Shown: piece by piece, positions 34,335-44,241 of the stretch
Numbering within the stretch: position 1 is the stretch's first letter
Layout of the letters: every line of letters begins with the position of its first letter
Origin: an uncultured Bacteroides sp.
GTDB lineage: Bacteria; Bacteroidota; Bacteroidia; Bacteroidales; Bacteroidaceae
Assembly: GCA_949285075.1 (NCBI GenBank)
Contig: CASDXF010000003.1
Coordinates: forward strand, 1-64,000
Reading direction: 5' to 3'
DNA length: 64,000 bases
Program-made: the position numbers and the translations under genes
Notes under the pieces: generated by a model
Told to the model about the DNA's origin: nothing
The model's database searches: none
Seen by the model: only the letters and a program-made list of their open reading frames with translations

Positions 34335-37300
34335 CTAGAATAGAGAGGACTCTTCCTGTAGCCTGTTGCTTTCCCGATACTCTTTAGGCGTTTGTTGATA
34401 GCGTTTCGCGAATTCCTTGTAAAAGTGGGAGCGGTTTATGAATGCCGTTCTGTACATGACCTCTTGGATGGTTAATTGAGTTGTCAATAACAGTTTGGCT
34501 GCATGGCTGATACGCTGTTCCTTAATAAAATCTTTAGGCGATGGTTGGCTTAGCGATTTAAACTTGCGATACAGGTTCCGGCTACTGGTTTGTAGGGCGA
34601 GCGCCAATTCTTCAGGGCCGAAGTCCGGGTCGTCTATATGCTCGTCGATAATTTGTACCGCCGCTCGTAGGAACTCCTTATCTTCTTTCTTCATTAATTG
34701 TCCGTTATTGAATTCGAAAGTGCTTGCCGAGGAATGGTAGTATTCCTTTATCTTTCTTTGCTTGTCCAACAACTGGAGGATGACCGTTTTTAAGTGTTTT
34801 ACCTTGAACGGTTTGGCTACATAGGCGTCGGCTCCGCACTTGATGCCTTCTATCTTTTCGTCCGTCGTGTTTTTTGCGGAAAGGATTACTAAAGGAATGT
34901 GAAGCGTATGCCTGTTTTCTTTCAAACGCTTGGTTAGCGTGAGTCCATCCGTTTCGGGCATCATGATGTCCGTGATAATCAAGTCCGGTGTCTGTTGCTT
35001 GACTAATTCCAATCCTTGTTCCGCGCTTTCCGCTGTCAATACCTTGTATTGGTCGGAAAGAACGTCCTTTAGCATCCAGAGCAGTTCTTTGTTGTCGTCG
35101 ATGGCCAAAATGGTCGCTGTCGGTTGAAGCGGCTTTTCCGTCTCGTTTAGCGGAGCGTCGTCAGATATCTCATTTGTATCGTCTGAACCGGGCTCAAAGG
35201 TTATGGGCGGCATGTCGTGTTCCTCCCTTACGCTTACGGCGAGATGGAATGATGCCGCGTCGAGCATGGGTAATGTGACGATAAATTCTGCGTATTTGTT
35301 GACTTCGCTTTCTATTTGTATGTTTCCTCTTAGTAGTTTTACTATGCTTTGGCAAATGGCGAGCCCCAATCCGTTTCGTGACGATACTCCCTTTATGCTG
35401 TTTTCCTTAATGTTGTCAAGGACGATGTAGCGGTTGAAAATAAATGGAATGCTCTCTTTGCTGATTCCTTTTCCGGTATTATATATCCTGATGGTCAGCG
35501 TCTCTTCGTTGGCCGTTAAGGTGATTCGGATGAGGCCTTTCCGGGGCGTGTACTTAAAGGCGTTGGATATCAGGTTGCTCAATATCTTGTGGAAACAGTT
35601 GCTGTCGCTGTTCCATAAGATTTCAGGGGCTATTTCCGTTTGAAGGTGGATGTCATTCTGTTCGGCCAGTTCGCTGAACGATCCGATGATTTCACGGGCA
35701 AGCTCGCTGATGTTCAATTGTTGTATCTGGCATATCTGGTTACCGGTCTCGATGCGCCGGAAGTCGATAATCTCTTGTATGAGACTGTTGAGGCGTTCGG
35801 AGTTGGACTTGATGATGGACACGTACTTCTTAATGAACGCGTCGCTGTGCTCATAGTTAAGTATACGTTCGCATGGTCCGTAGATAAGTGTCAGCGGCGT
35901 GCAGAACTCGTGCGTAATGTTGGTGAAGAAACGTAGCTTGCTTTCATACATCTCTTCCTTGTATTTCTCGTCCAGTTTTCTCGTGATTTTCTCTTTCCTT
36001 TGTTCGTATTTCCGCTTGATGTATTTGATGACGCACACAACGATTCCGATGAATAAGAGCGTGTAAAGAAAGTAAGCGTATCCGCTTTGATACCACGGCG
36101 CACGGACCTTGATGTAAATGCTGCTTATCTGTTGCTGACTGTTGTCCGCTCCTTCGTCATATTTCACCTTGAGCAGATATTCTCCGGGAGGAATGTTGGT
36201 GAATTGCGCCTCATGAGAGCGGGTATCCATCCATACGTCATTGAAATTCTCAAGGATATAAGAGTATTCACTGTTCTCTCCGTTGAAGAAGTCGACGGCG
36301 ACGAACGAGACGGCGAAGAAGTTCTGGTCATGGTTCAAGACGATGGTCTTTTTGTCTTTCTTCTGTTGTATGAAGTCTGACAGGTTATGTCTTTGGTTGA
36401 ATATTTGCAGTTGGGTGAAATGAATTTCCGGTACGAACTTGGCGGAGTTGAAGGGTGTGTTTTCAATCCATACCAGTCCGTCCACTCCTCCGAAGAAACA
36501 CCTTTTCCGCATTGCGTCCCAATGGTAGGCGTTGTCGCTGAACTCTATGGTTTCCAGTCCGTTCTTATGGTTGAGGCTCCTGAACGTGTTTCGCTCGGGA
36601 TTGAAAACGACGATTCCGGTGTTGCTGCTCAGCCACAAGTTGCCTAAGTCGTCCTCGACGATGCCGTGTATCGTATTGTTGGGCAATCCTTCGTTCTCAT
36701 TATAGTTCTTATACGCTATTTCTCCTTCTAAGGGAATCTTGATTTTGGTCAGTCCGTAACTTGTTCCGAGCCAAATATTTTGTTTCTTGTCTTGGTAGAT
36801 ACACAGTATATCGTTCATCGGAATGATACCGTGTTTTCTGAAATCTATTAGGCGGTACTCTTCGGTCACTGTGTTCAGCCTGATGACTCCGTTGCCCCGC
36901 ATGCCTATCCATAGGACGGAGTCGTTCTCGGCGCAGATAGCGTATATCTGATTGTATTGTACTTTGTCCGGGATGTGAAACCGGAAGGGGCGAATCCGCT
37001 TGGCGCTTATTTCGTTGCCGATTGTTTGGATACTGATTTTCAATAGCGAGCTGCCCGCTCCGACCCACAGTAGAGAGTCTCCTCTTTCAAGAATGGAGTG
37101 GACTCCAGCGATGCGGACACCCGTCCGGTTCTGCAAGGCGTGTAGCTTATTGTCTGTATATGAGTAATAGTTCAGTCCCGGGCCGTCGGAACCTATCCAG
37201 AGAATATCCGAAGAGCGGTTTGGGGTGAACGTGAAGACGGCGTTGTCCGCCAATCCGTCTTTGGTCGTGAGGTGATAGACGTTATTGGGGGTGTAGTCCG

Positions 37301-38408
37301 TGGCGTTGTCGTAATCCGCAATCCGGATGATGCCGTTCTCTTTGGTTCCTAACCACAGCGTGTTCCGCTTGTCCGTGTAAATTGCCCGTACCGGACGTTT
37401 TTTGAGGACGGGCAACTGATCGAGCGTGATGTTCTTATATGTATACTCGTTCTTTGTCCAGACATATACTCCTTGACCGTCAGTTCCTATCCAGATAATG
37501 TTCTGCTGTTTGTCTTTGTGTAGCGCGAACACTCCGCAATCGATGTTTACCGTTTCCGCTTGATATCCGTTCGAGGCGTTCAGGCGTATCAGTCCGTTGG
37601 TCTTGAACCCCACGAGCAGGTCCTTGTCGTCAAAGATAATAGCGCCTATTTTTCCGTTCTTTCGGATGAATGAGGCTATATTGGCGATAAGATGAACGCC
37701 TTTGTCGTCTAGGTATGAAATGTCTCCCTTGCTGTCGACGATGATAATCTTTTCATCACTATAAAATGAATAATGAATGGGGTACTTGTAGGGCAGGTTC
37801 GCGTGGCGGATAAGCCGGGGCGTCTTTGTCTGGTCGAAAGACAGGGTATATCTTTCCAGCCTTTTTTGATTATGTATGTAAATGGTATCGTGTGAGTCTA
37901 CGAACAAGTTTGAAATATCATCGTGTACCATGCCTTGATGAGTTGGTAAATCGATAAATTGTTTTTGCGTTGAAGAGTAGAAGGATATCACGTAGGGCTT
38001 TCCCGTGACAAAGAAGTTATCGTGACTATCTTTAGCGATGTAGGAGTTCTCTCCGAATTCGTGGTAGATTTTTTCTACTTTATGGGTGCGTAGCGAAAAT
38101 TTGTTCAAACCTTGCCGGGTGTTTATCCAAAGATAAGTGCTGTCCGTTTCCAGTATGCTGTTGATGATGTTACAGGAAAGGCTGTTGGGGTCGTTTATAT
38201 CAGGCTTGTAGATGCTGATTTCATGGCTGTTGTACATGTTTAGCCCGTCGAAGGTGCCTATCCATAAGAAACGTTTGTCGTCTTGAAACAAGCAGGTGAC
38301 GGAACTGTTTGAGAGTCCATTCTTGCTGTTAATCTGCCTTAGATTATACGCGTAGGTTAATGTTATCGAACACAGTGTGCAAATGACTAATGCGAATGTC
38401 TTTTTCAT
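34335..38408 (-). CDS. Hybrid two-component system sensor-regulator (HTCS)
   Basis: One 1357-residue chain holds a whole signalling path. Signal peptide; a periplasmic double propeller of two-component-regulator repeats (about 25-690, recurring FLWIGTFDGLNMY-like units); Y_Y_Y domain (about 720-790); one transmembrane helix (YFLYTLLFIGIVVCVI). Inside come the histidine kinase (H in NITHEFCTPLTL; NLISNAFKYTP; GLGLAICQSIV), a receiver (Asp in LIITDIMMPETDG) and an AraC-type DNA-binding end. Such proteins bind an oligosaccharide from the glycan they control. It is divergent from susC, so it is the likely activator of the PUL. Confidence 0.95.
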   Translation of the reverse strand: MKKTFALVICTLCSITLTYAYNLRQINSKNGLSNSSVTCLFQDDKRFLWIGTFDGLNMYNSHEISIYKPDINDPNSLSCNIINSILETDSTYLWINTRQGLNKFSLRTHKVEKIYHEFGENSYIAKDSHDNFFVTGKPYVISFYSSTQKQFIDLPTHQGMVHDDISNLFVDSHDTIYIHNQKRLERYTLSFDQTKTPRLIRHANLPYKYPIHYSFYSDEKIIIVDSKGDISYLDDKGVHLIANIASFIRKNGKIGAIIFDDKDLLVGFKTNGLIRLNASNGYQAETVNIDCGVFALHKDKQQNIIWIGTDGQGVYVWTKNEYTYKNITLDQLPVLKKRPVRAIYTDKRNTLWLGTKENGIIRIADYDNATDYTPNNVYHLTTKDGLADNAVFTFTPNRSSDILWIGSDGPGLNYYSYTDNKLHALQNRTGVRIAGVHSILERGDSLLWVGAGSSLLKISIQTIGNEISAKRIRPFRFHIPDKVQYNQIYAICAENDSVLWIGMRGNGVIRLNTVTEEYRLIDFRKHGIIPMNDILCIYQDKKQNIWLGTSYGLTKIKIPLEGEIAYKNYNENEGLPNNTIHGIVEDDLGNLWLSSNTGIVVFNPERNTFRSLNHKNGLETIEFSDNAYHWDAMRKRCFFGGVDGLVWIENTPFNSAKFVPEIHFTQLQIFNQRHNLSDFIQQKKDKKTIVLNHDQNFFAVSFVAVDFFNGENSEYSYILENFNDVWMDTRSHEAQFTNIPPGEYLLKVKYDEGADNSQQQISSIYIKVRAPWYQSGYAYFLYTLLFIGIVVCVIKYIKRKYEQRKEKITRKLDEKYKEEMYESKLRFFTNITHEFCTPLTLIYGPCERILNYEHSDAFIKKYVSIIKSNSERLNSLIQEIIDFRRIETGNQICQIQQLNISELAREIIGSFSELAEQNDIHLQTEIAPEILWNSDSNCFHKILSNLISNAFKYTPRKGLIRITLTANEETLTIRIYNTGKGISKESIPFIFNRYIVLDNIKENSIKGVSSRNGLGLAICQSIVKLLRGNIQIESEVNKYAEFIVTLPMLDAASFHLAVSVREEHDMPPITFEPGSDDTNEISDDAPLNETEKPLQPTATILAIDDNKELLWMLKDVLSDQYKVLTAESAEQGLELVKQQTPDLIITDIMMPETDGLTLTKRLKENRHTLHIPLVILSAKNTTDEKIEGIKCGADAYVAKPFKVKHLKTVILQLLDKQRKIKEYYHSSASTFEFNNGQLMKKEDKEFLRAAVQIIDEHIDDPDFGPEELALALQTSSRNLYRKFKSLSQPSPKDFIKEQRISHAAKLLLTTQLTIQEVMYRTAFINRSHFYKEFAKRYQQTPKEYRESNRLQEESSLF

Positions 38409-38442
38409 TGTAGATGTTGCATGTGTATGAGATTAATGAACG

Positions 38443-38474
38443 CAAATATATATGAATGGCGCTGTTTGGACAAG
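38443..38474 (-). promoter_or_regulatory. Promoter of HTCS gene
   Basis: Minus-strand TATATTTG (38450-38443) matches TAnnTTTG, with CTTG (38474-38471) exactly 20 bases upstream. The ATG is at 38408. Confidence 0.6.
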
Positions 38475-38717
38475 TTTGTTGTGTTCTATTTTGCCAAAAG
38501 TGTATGTTTTCACGCGGTATGGCCATTATTATATAGAAATGGCGAGAATGGGCATGCCGTCTCTTGTCCGAATCCCGTACTTTAGCGTAGTGCTAATATC
38601 TAATCTATTACTAATAAATGAAACTATGAGCAGGATTATTTTATTCGTTGAACGCCGGACGCCGGCTTGTCGTAAATGCGTCCATTCTGTTAAGGTGGAT
38701 TGCTTCAGTCGTATTGT

Positions 38718-38791
38718 TGTACATGATTCCGTGAATTATTGTACATGATTTCCCGAATCGGTGTACATGACTTTACGAGTCGCTGTACATG
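38718..38791. repeat. Four TGTACATG boxes spaced exactly 22 bp
   Basis: TGTACATG starts at 38718, 38740, 38762 and 38784. The bases between are similar but not identical (ATTCCGTGAATTAT, ATTTCCCGAATCGG, ACTTTACGAGTCGC). It lies between the divergent HTCS and susC genes, directly before repeat copy E. A direct-repeat operator for a dimeric or multimeric regulator is possible; a link to the HTCS is unproven, because the same array type occurs at 25241-25291 away from any PUL. Confidence 0.8.
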
Positions 38792-38802
38792 CTTCAAATC
38801 GT

Positions 38803-38993
38803 AATGTTAGACCTTCTCCGTTTGACAGCTCGCCCCGCGGCTCGCGACAGGCAGCCCTACGGCTCGCGACAGATAGGGCAGCGGCTCGCGACAGATAGGG
38901 CTGTTTCTCGAACGGATGGTAAATCGCTGATAATAAGCGCTTCGCATATGGGACGTGGTGGCGACGCGTTTGTTCCACTCAAGCGATTCTTCT
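38803..38993 (+). repeat. Dispersed 22-bp-subunit repeat, copy E
   Basis: Core 38824-38912: CCGCGGCTCGCGACAGGCAG, CCCTACGGCTCGCGACAGA, TAGGGCAGCGGCTCGCGACA, then TAGGGCTGTTTCTC and GATAATAAG. Closest to copy A, both having GCGACAG where others have GCGAGA. Confidence 0.85.
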
Positions 38994-39024
38994 AATGACG
39001 ATTTGGGCTTATTGAGTTATCTTT

Positions 39025-39056
39025 TTTCTAATGTAGAGTGTATGATATTAAATTTG
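39025..39056 (+). promoter_or_regulatory. Promoter of the PUL susC operon
   Basis: TTTC (39025-39028), 20-base spacer, TAAATTTG (39049-39056), an exact -7 box. It would start transcription at about 39063, almost on the ATG at 39064, which raises the possibility of a downstream translation start. Confidence 0.5.
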
Positions 39057-39063
39057 ATTACTT

Positions 39064-42000
39064 ATGGGAGTAGGACACATTATTATAAGAAAATCTTTAG
39101 GTATAGGTTGGCGAAAGGGCGTGAACGCCTTTTCTAAGAGATTGTTCTTAATCTCTATGTTCTTGGTGTCGGCGCTGGGCGCGACGACTAATACTGGTGT
39201 ATATGCGCAGCAAACGGATGAAGTAAAAACGGTAACGCTTCAGGGAAGTGTACTTGATGCGGATGGAAATCCGATTCCCGGAGCGAGTGTCCGCTTGAAA
39301 GGAAAGACTACGGGTACGGTCAGTAATATCGACGGAGCGTATTCGTTGACTGGAGTTAAGATAGGAGATGTTGTGGAATTTTCTTTCATCGGTTTTGTCT
39401 CGTTGGAGAAGAAGGTGACGGGAACCACGCTCAACGCGGTGCTCTTGGAAGATACGAGAACGCTGGACGAGGTGGAGGTCGTGGCTTTCGGTACCCAGAA
39501 GAAGGAGAGCGTCATCGGTTCTATCTCTACGATAAAGCCGGCCGAGCTTAAGGTTCCTACAAGCAACCTGACCAACGCGCTTGCCGGAAGAGTGGCGGGT
39601 ATTATCGCTTACCAGCGTACGGGTGAGCCGGGAGTGGACGATTCAAACTTCTTTATCCGGGGAGTTACTTCGTTCGGTTACGCCAAATCGCCGTTGATTC
39701 TGATTGATAACATAGAGGTAAGCACGGAGGACTTGTCGCGGTTGCAGCCTGACGATATCGAAAGTTTCTCTATCATGAAAGACGCTACGGCTACCGCGCT
39801 ATACGGTTCCCGGGGAGCCAACGGCGTTATTCTGGTAAAGACGAAAGAGGGACAGACCGGCCCGATGAAATTAAATCTGCGTATTGAGAACTCCATTTCC
39901 ACGCCGACAAAGATGCTGGAACTGGCCGACCCCATTACGTATATGAAGCTGCACAACGAGGCGATATTGACCCGTGACCCGCTGCACGCGCTGATGTACT
40001 CCGAGGACAAGATAGACAATACCGTGCCGGGACATCCTACCGTGATTTATCCTGTAACGGACTGGCGCGAGGAGTTGCTGAAAGACTTTACGATGAATCA
40101 ACGGATTAACATGAACGTGAGCGGTGGAGGAAGTATGGTCAATTATTATGTAGCCGGTTCGTTTATGCAGGATAACGGTATCCTCAACGTGGATAAGGCG
40201 AATAACTTCAATAATAACATCAAGAACCGTAACTATTCACTCCGTTCTAACATCAATATCCGATTGACGAAAACGACCCAGTTGATGGTACGTATGAACG
40301 GAGCCTTTGAGGACTATAATGGACCTATCAACGGAGGTTCCGACCTTTATTACAAGATTATGCAAAGTAATCCCGTACTGTTCCCGGCTACTTATCCGAA
40401 AGACAAGGACCATGCCTATGTAAAGCACATCATGTTTGGAAACGCCGGTGACGGGAAATATATTAATCCTTACGCGGAGATGGTGAAAGGATATAAGGAA
40501 ACCGGACGGGCGAAGTTGGAATCGCAGTTTGAACTGAGTCAGGAACTGGACTTCATAACGAAAGGATTGAAGTTCCGCGCCCTGTTCAATACTTCCCGCT
40601 TGTCCTATTACTCCACTTCCCGCCAGTACAAGCCGTTCTACTACGCTTTGGGACAGTATGATTACATGAACAATACGTACACGATAGATATTCTTAATCC
40701 CAATGGCGGAACGGAGTACCTAGACTATAATGAAGGTGACAAGACGATTACCTCGAATACGTATCTGGAGGCGGCGTTGAATTACGACCGCGAGTTCGGG
40801 AAGCACGGCATCGGCGGATTGCTGGTCATGCAGCTGAGGAACAATCAGCAGCCTAACGCGAGCTCCTTGCAGACCTCGCTTCCCAAGCGAAACGTGGGCT
40901 TGTCCGGCCGTTTCACTTACGCTTACGATAACCGCTATTTCATAGAGGGAAACTTTGGCTACAACGGTTCAGAGCGTTTCGACAAGAGCCACCGTTGGGG
41001 ATTCTTCCCTTCCGCCGGATTCGCCTATATGATTTCAAACGAGAAATACTTTGAGCCTCTTTTACCTTATGTCCAGAAACTGAAGCTGCGCGCTTCTTAT
41101 GGCTTGGTAGGTAACGATAATATCGGAGATGCTAACGCCCGGTTCCTGTATTTATCGGAGATTAATATGAATAATTCGGGAACGGGAGCGAGCTTCGGCT
41201 ATAACGAAGGCGCTTACAAGAAGAACGGTATCGCCATTAACCGTTACGCCGACCCGTCTATCGGATGGGAGGTGGCGAAGAAGATGAATTTCGCCATTGA
41301 ACTGACGGTACTGGACGCGATGAACATTACGGCGGAATACTATCGGGAGAAGAGGGATAAGATTTTGCAGTCGAGAGCCGATATACCCAACACGATGGGA
41401 CTGTGGCAGACGCCGAACGCCAACTTAGGCAAGGCGAAGTCGCACGGCGTGGACTTCTCTTTGGACTATAATAAGTATTTTACGAAAGACATGTGGTTGC
41501 AATTGAGGGCGAACTTCACCTATGCGGCCAATGAGTATGTAGAGTATGAGGAGGTGGAGTATCCGGGCGCTCCGTGGAAGAGCCGCATCGGAAATCCTAT
41601 CGCCCAACAATACGGATACATCGCCGAGGGACTGTTCGTTGACGACGAGGAGGTGCGGAACTCGCCCGTACAGTTTGGCGAATACGGTGCGGGGGATATT
41701 AAGTACCGTGACGTGAACAGGGACGGCGTTATCTCCGAGTTGGATATGGTTCCTATCGGATATCCCACAGACCCAGAGATAGTGTACGGCTTCGGAGCCT
41801 CTTATGGATTTAAGAACTTTGACTTTTCCGTATTCTTTCAGGGACTGGCCCGCGAGTCTTTCTGGATTGATTATGACAGGGTTTCTCCCTTCTTCGATAA
41901 CTCAAGCACGGACGCTCGCGAGAATAACCAGTTGGCGAAGTTCATAGCGGATAATCATTGGTCTGAAACCAACCGCAATATCTATGCGGAGTGGCCTCGC

Positions 42001-42273
42001 CTGAGTGACACTTCGGTTGAGAACAACGCCAAGAAGAGTACATGGTTCATGCGCGACGGTTCTTTCCTTCGGTTGAAACAGTTGGAAATAGGCTATACGC
42101 TACCTCATAGGCTCGTTTCAAAGGCGGGGCTGAAAAATTTGCGGGTTTATTTTACCGGAAACAATCTGTTTTGCTTCAGTAAGTTCAAGGAATGGGATGT
42201 CGAGCAGGCCGGGGATGGACTGAAATACCCGTTGCAGAGAATCTATAATATTGGTTTGAATTTAACTTTCTAA
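39064..42273 (+). CDS. SusC-type TonB-linked glycan transporter
   Basis: A 1069-residue outer-membrane importer. Signal region ending GVYAQ, then a carboxypeptidase-regulatory-like domain (VTLQGSVLDADGNPIPGASVRLKG), the TonB box region LDEVEVVAFGTQKKESV, a plug (NLTNALAGRVAGI, DDIESFSIMKDATATALYGSRGANGVI) and a 22-strand barrel ending NIGLNLTF. It pairs with the next gene (SusD type), which would act as a lid. The start could be the GTG at 39121, which gives the compact signal peptide (M)NAFSKRLFLISMFLVSALG, since the promoter sits almost at 39064. Confidence 0.95.
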   Translation: MGVGHIIIRKSLGIGWRKGVNAFSKRLFLISMFLVSALGATTNTGVYAQQTDEVKTVTLQGSVLDADGNPIPGASVRLKGKTTGTVSNIDGAYSLTGVKIGDVVEFSFIGFVSLEKKVTGTTLNAVLLEDTRTLDEVEVVAFGTQKKESVIGSISTIKPAELKVPTSNLTNALAGRVAGIIAYQRTGEPGVDDSNFFIRGVTSFGYAKSPLILIDNIEVSTEDLSRLQPDDIESFSIMKDATATALYGSRGANGVILVKTKEGQTGPMKLNLRIENSISTPTKMLELADPITYMKLHNEAILTRDPLHALMYSEDKIDNTVPGHPTVIYPVTDWREELLKDFTMNQRINMNVSGGGSMVNYYVAGSFMQDNGILNVDKANNFNNNIKNRNYSLRSNINIRLTKTTQLMVRMNGAFEDYNGPINGGSDLYYKIMQSNPVLFPATYPKDKDHAYVKHIMFGNAGDGKYINPYAEMVKGYKETGRAKLESQFELSQELDFITKGLKFRALFNTSRLSYYSTSRQYKPFYYALGQYDYMNNTYTIDILNPNGGTEYLDYNEGDKTITSNTYLEAALNYDREFGKHGIGGLLVMQLRNNQQPNASSLQTSLPKRNVGLSGRFTYAYDNRYFIEGNFGYNGSERFDKSHRWGFFPSAGFAYMISNEKYFEPLLPYVQKLKLRASYGLVGNDNIGDANARFLYLSEINMNNSGTGASFGYNEGAYKKNGIAINRYADPSIGWEVAKKMNFAIELTVLDAMNITAEYYREKRDKILQSRADIPNTMGLWQTPNANLGKAKSHGVDFSLDYNKYFTKDMWLQLRANFTYAANEYVEYEEVEYPGAPWKSRIGNPIAQQYGYIAEGLFVDDEEVRNSPVQFGEYGAGDIKYRDVNRDGVISELDMVPIGYPTDPEIVYGFGASYGFKNFDFSVFFQGLARESFWIDYDRVSPFFDNSSTDARENNQLAKFIADNHWSETNRNIYAEWPRLSDTSVENNAKKSTWFMRDGSFLRLKQLEIGYTLPHRLVSKAGLKNLRVYFTGNNLFCFSKFKEWDVEQAGDGLKYPLQRIYNIGLNLTF

Positions 42274-42285
42274 TTGGAGAATACG

Positions 42286-44208
42286 ATGAGAAAAATATAT
42301 GCTTTTTGGATGGCGGCCGCTTTGTCTTTAAGTTCGTGCAATAATTATCTGGATATCATTCCCGATAATATCGCGACAATCGACAATGCGTTTACGATGC
42401 GCACGGAAGCCGAGAAGTTCTTGTTTACATGTTATTCATACAGGCCTTCGGTCGGCACGAAGGAAGACCCGGCGATGTTTGGTGGGGATGAGCTTATCGT
42501 GACGGAGTACTTCCGCGAGAGTAGCAGTATGCAATCCGGATACTACGTAAGTCATGGGATGCAGCGTTCCAGTGACCCTTACTATAATTATTGGAACGGT
42601 CAGCAGCAGGCCAATGATATGTATCAGGCGTTGCGTGACTGTAACATCTTCTTGGAGAATATAGACAAAGTGCCTGACATGACCGCGTTGGAGAAAGACC
42701 GGTGGATTGCGGAGGTTAAGTTTCTGAAGGCTTATTATCATTATTGGTTGGTGCGTATGTACGGGCCTATCCCTTTGATAAAGACTAATCTGCCAATCGA
42801 GACCGGAGTGTCGGAAGCTAAGGTGTATAGAGATACGCTTGACGATTGCTTTAGCTACATTATCGAGTTGTTGGACGAAGCGATTGCCAGTGAAGGGTTA
42901 CCCGACCGAATAGAGAACGAGACGGAGGAGCTGGGCCGTGTGTCTAAGGCGGTCGTATATGCGATGAAGGCGGAAGTGATGATGACCGCCGCAAGTCCGC
43001 TGTTCAACGGGAACATGGACTATGCGGGGCTTACCGATAACCGGGGCGTGGAGATATTCAATCCCCGTAAGACGGAAGAAGAAAAGCGTAAGAAATGGGA
43101 GGATGCGGCCGAGGCTTGCCGCCAAGCGATTGACTTCTGCGAGGGGGTTAATTACGGTCTGTATGAGCCGGAATATTTTGATGACTATACCAATATGACA
43201 GAAGGCGGAAAGCAAGTGATGGCTTTGCGCCGGGTAATGACGGAGAGGTGGAACAATGAGATTATTTGGGCCAATTCGAACGCATGGTTCGGTGACTTCC
43301 AGAAACATTGTATACCTCGCGGATGGACGGCGGAGACGGTGAATAATACAAGCGGCGCGACGGGAAACTATGCGGTTCCGTTGAGGATAGCCGAACTGTT
43401 CTATACGAAGAACGGCGTACCGATGGAGGAGGATAAAGAGTGGGGATATGACAATCGGTACAATGCGGCTAAAGTAGGTGAGGATAATGCGGACCACATG
43501 GCGAAAGACCAATGGACGGCAAGGTTCAACTTGAACAGGGAAGCCCGCTATTACGCTACGTTGGGATTCGACAGAGGCCTTTGGATAGGACAAGGTACGA
43601 GAGATGTCAGTCAAGCCAATTACCTGAAAGCAAGAGCGGGCGAGACAGCGGCGAACGCGTTTGAGACTTGTTGGAATCTTACGGGATTCTGGCCGAAGAA
43701 ATTAACTCACGATGGAACGGTGGTTACGTCAAACAGCATCACGATTGAGAAGTATCCGTTTCCGGTAATTCGTATGGCTAGCCTTTATCTGCTGTATGCG
43801 GAGGCCTTGAATGAGATTAACGCTCCTTACGAAGACGTGCTGCCGTGGATAGATAAGGTACGTAACCGTGCGGGCTTGAAGGGAGTCGAGGAGTCGTGGA
43901 CAAATTATTCTACGGACCCTACAAAGTTTATGGATCAAAATGGCTTGCGTGAGATTATCCATACGGAACGGATGATTGAACTGGCGCTAGAGGGACAGCG
44001 TTTGTGGGATCTTCGGCGTTGGAAGGAGGCTTTGTCTGTATTCAATGAACCGGTTACCGGATGGAATCTGCTGTATAATTCGGCGGATGACTATTATAAG
44101 GAGACATTAGTCTTTAACCGGACATTCAATGTGCGCGACTATTTCTGGCCGATACAGGACTCGGAATTGTGGCGTAACAGAAACCTCAGACAGAATTACG
44201 GTTGGTAA
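42286..44208 (+). CDS. SusD/RagB-type surface glycan-binding lipoprotein
   Basis: A 640-residue lipoprotein with signal MRKIYAFWMAAALSLSSC and mature Cys near residue 18. The N-terminal SusD_RagB helical region is present (CNNYLDIIPDN, WIAEVKFLKAYYHYWLVRMYGPIPLI), as is the C-terminal RagB signature (RNRAGLKGVEE, REIIHTERMIELALEGQRLWDLRRW). It caps the SusC barrel and delivers oligosaccharides. The frame opens with a TTG at 42274, directly after susC, but the ATG at 42286 begins the lipoprotein signal and is chosen. Confidence 0.95.
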   Translation: MRKIYAFWMAAALSLSSCNNYLDIIPDNIATIDNAFTMRTEAEKFLFTCYSYRPSVGTKEDPAMFGGDELIVTEYFRESSSMQSGYYVSHGMQRSSDPYYNYWNGQQQANDMYQALRDCNIFLENIDKVPDMTALEKDRWIAEVKFLKAYYHYWLVRMYGPIPLIKTNLPIETGVSEAKVYRDTLDDCFSYIIELLDEAIASEGLPDRIENETEELGRVSKAVVYAMKAEVMMTAASPLFNGNMDYAGLTDNRGVEIFNPRKTEEEKRKKWEDAAEACRQAIDFCEGVNYGLYEPEYFDDYTNMTEGGKQVMALRRVMTERWNNEIIWANSNAWFGDFQKHCIPRGWTAETVNNTSGATGNYAVPLRIAELFYTKNGVPMEEDKEWGYDNRYNAAKVGEDNADHMAKDQWTARFNLNREARYYATLGFDRGLWIGQGTRDVSQANYLKARAGETAANAFETCWNLTGFWPKKLTHDGTVVTSNSITIEKYPFPVIRMASLYLLYAEALNEINAPYEDVLPWIDKVRNRAGLKGVEESWTNYSTDPTKFMDQNGLREIIHTERMIELALEGQRLWDLRRWKEALSVFNEPVTGWNLLYNSADDYYKETLVFNRTFNVRDYFWPIQDSELWRNRNLRQNYGW

Positions 44209-44241
44209 GTGAATTTATGTACGAAATAAAAAAGAATCCTT

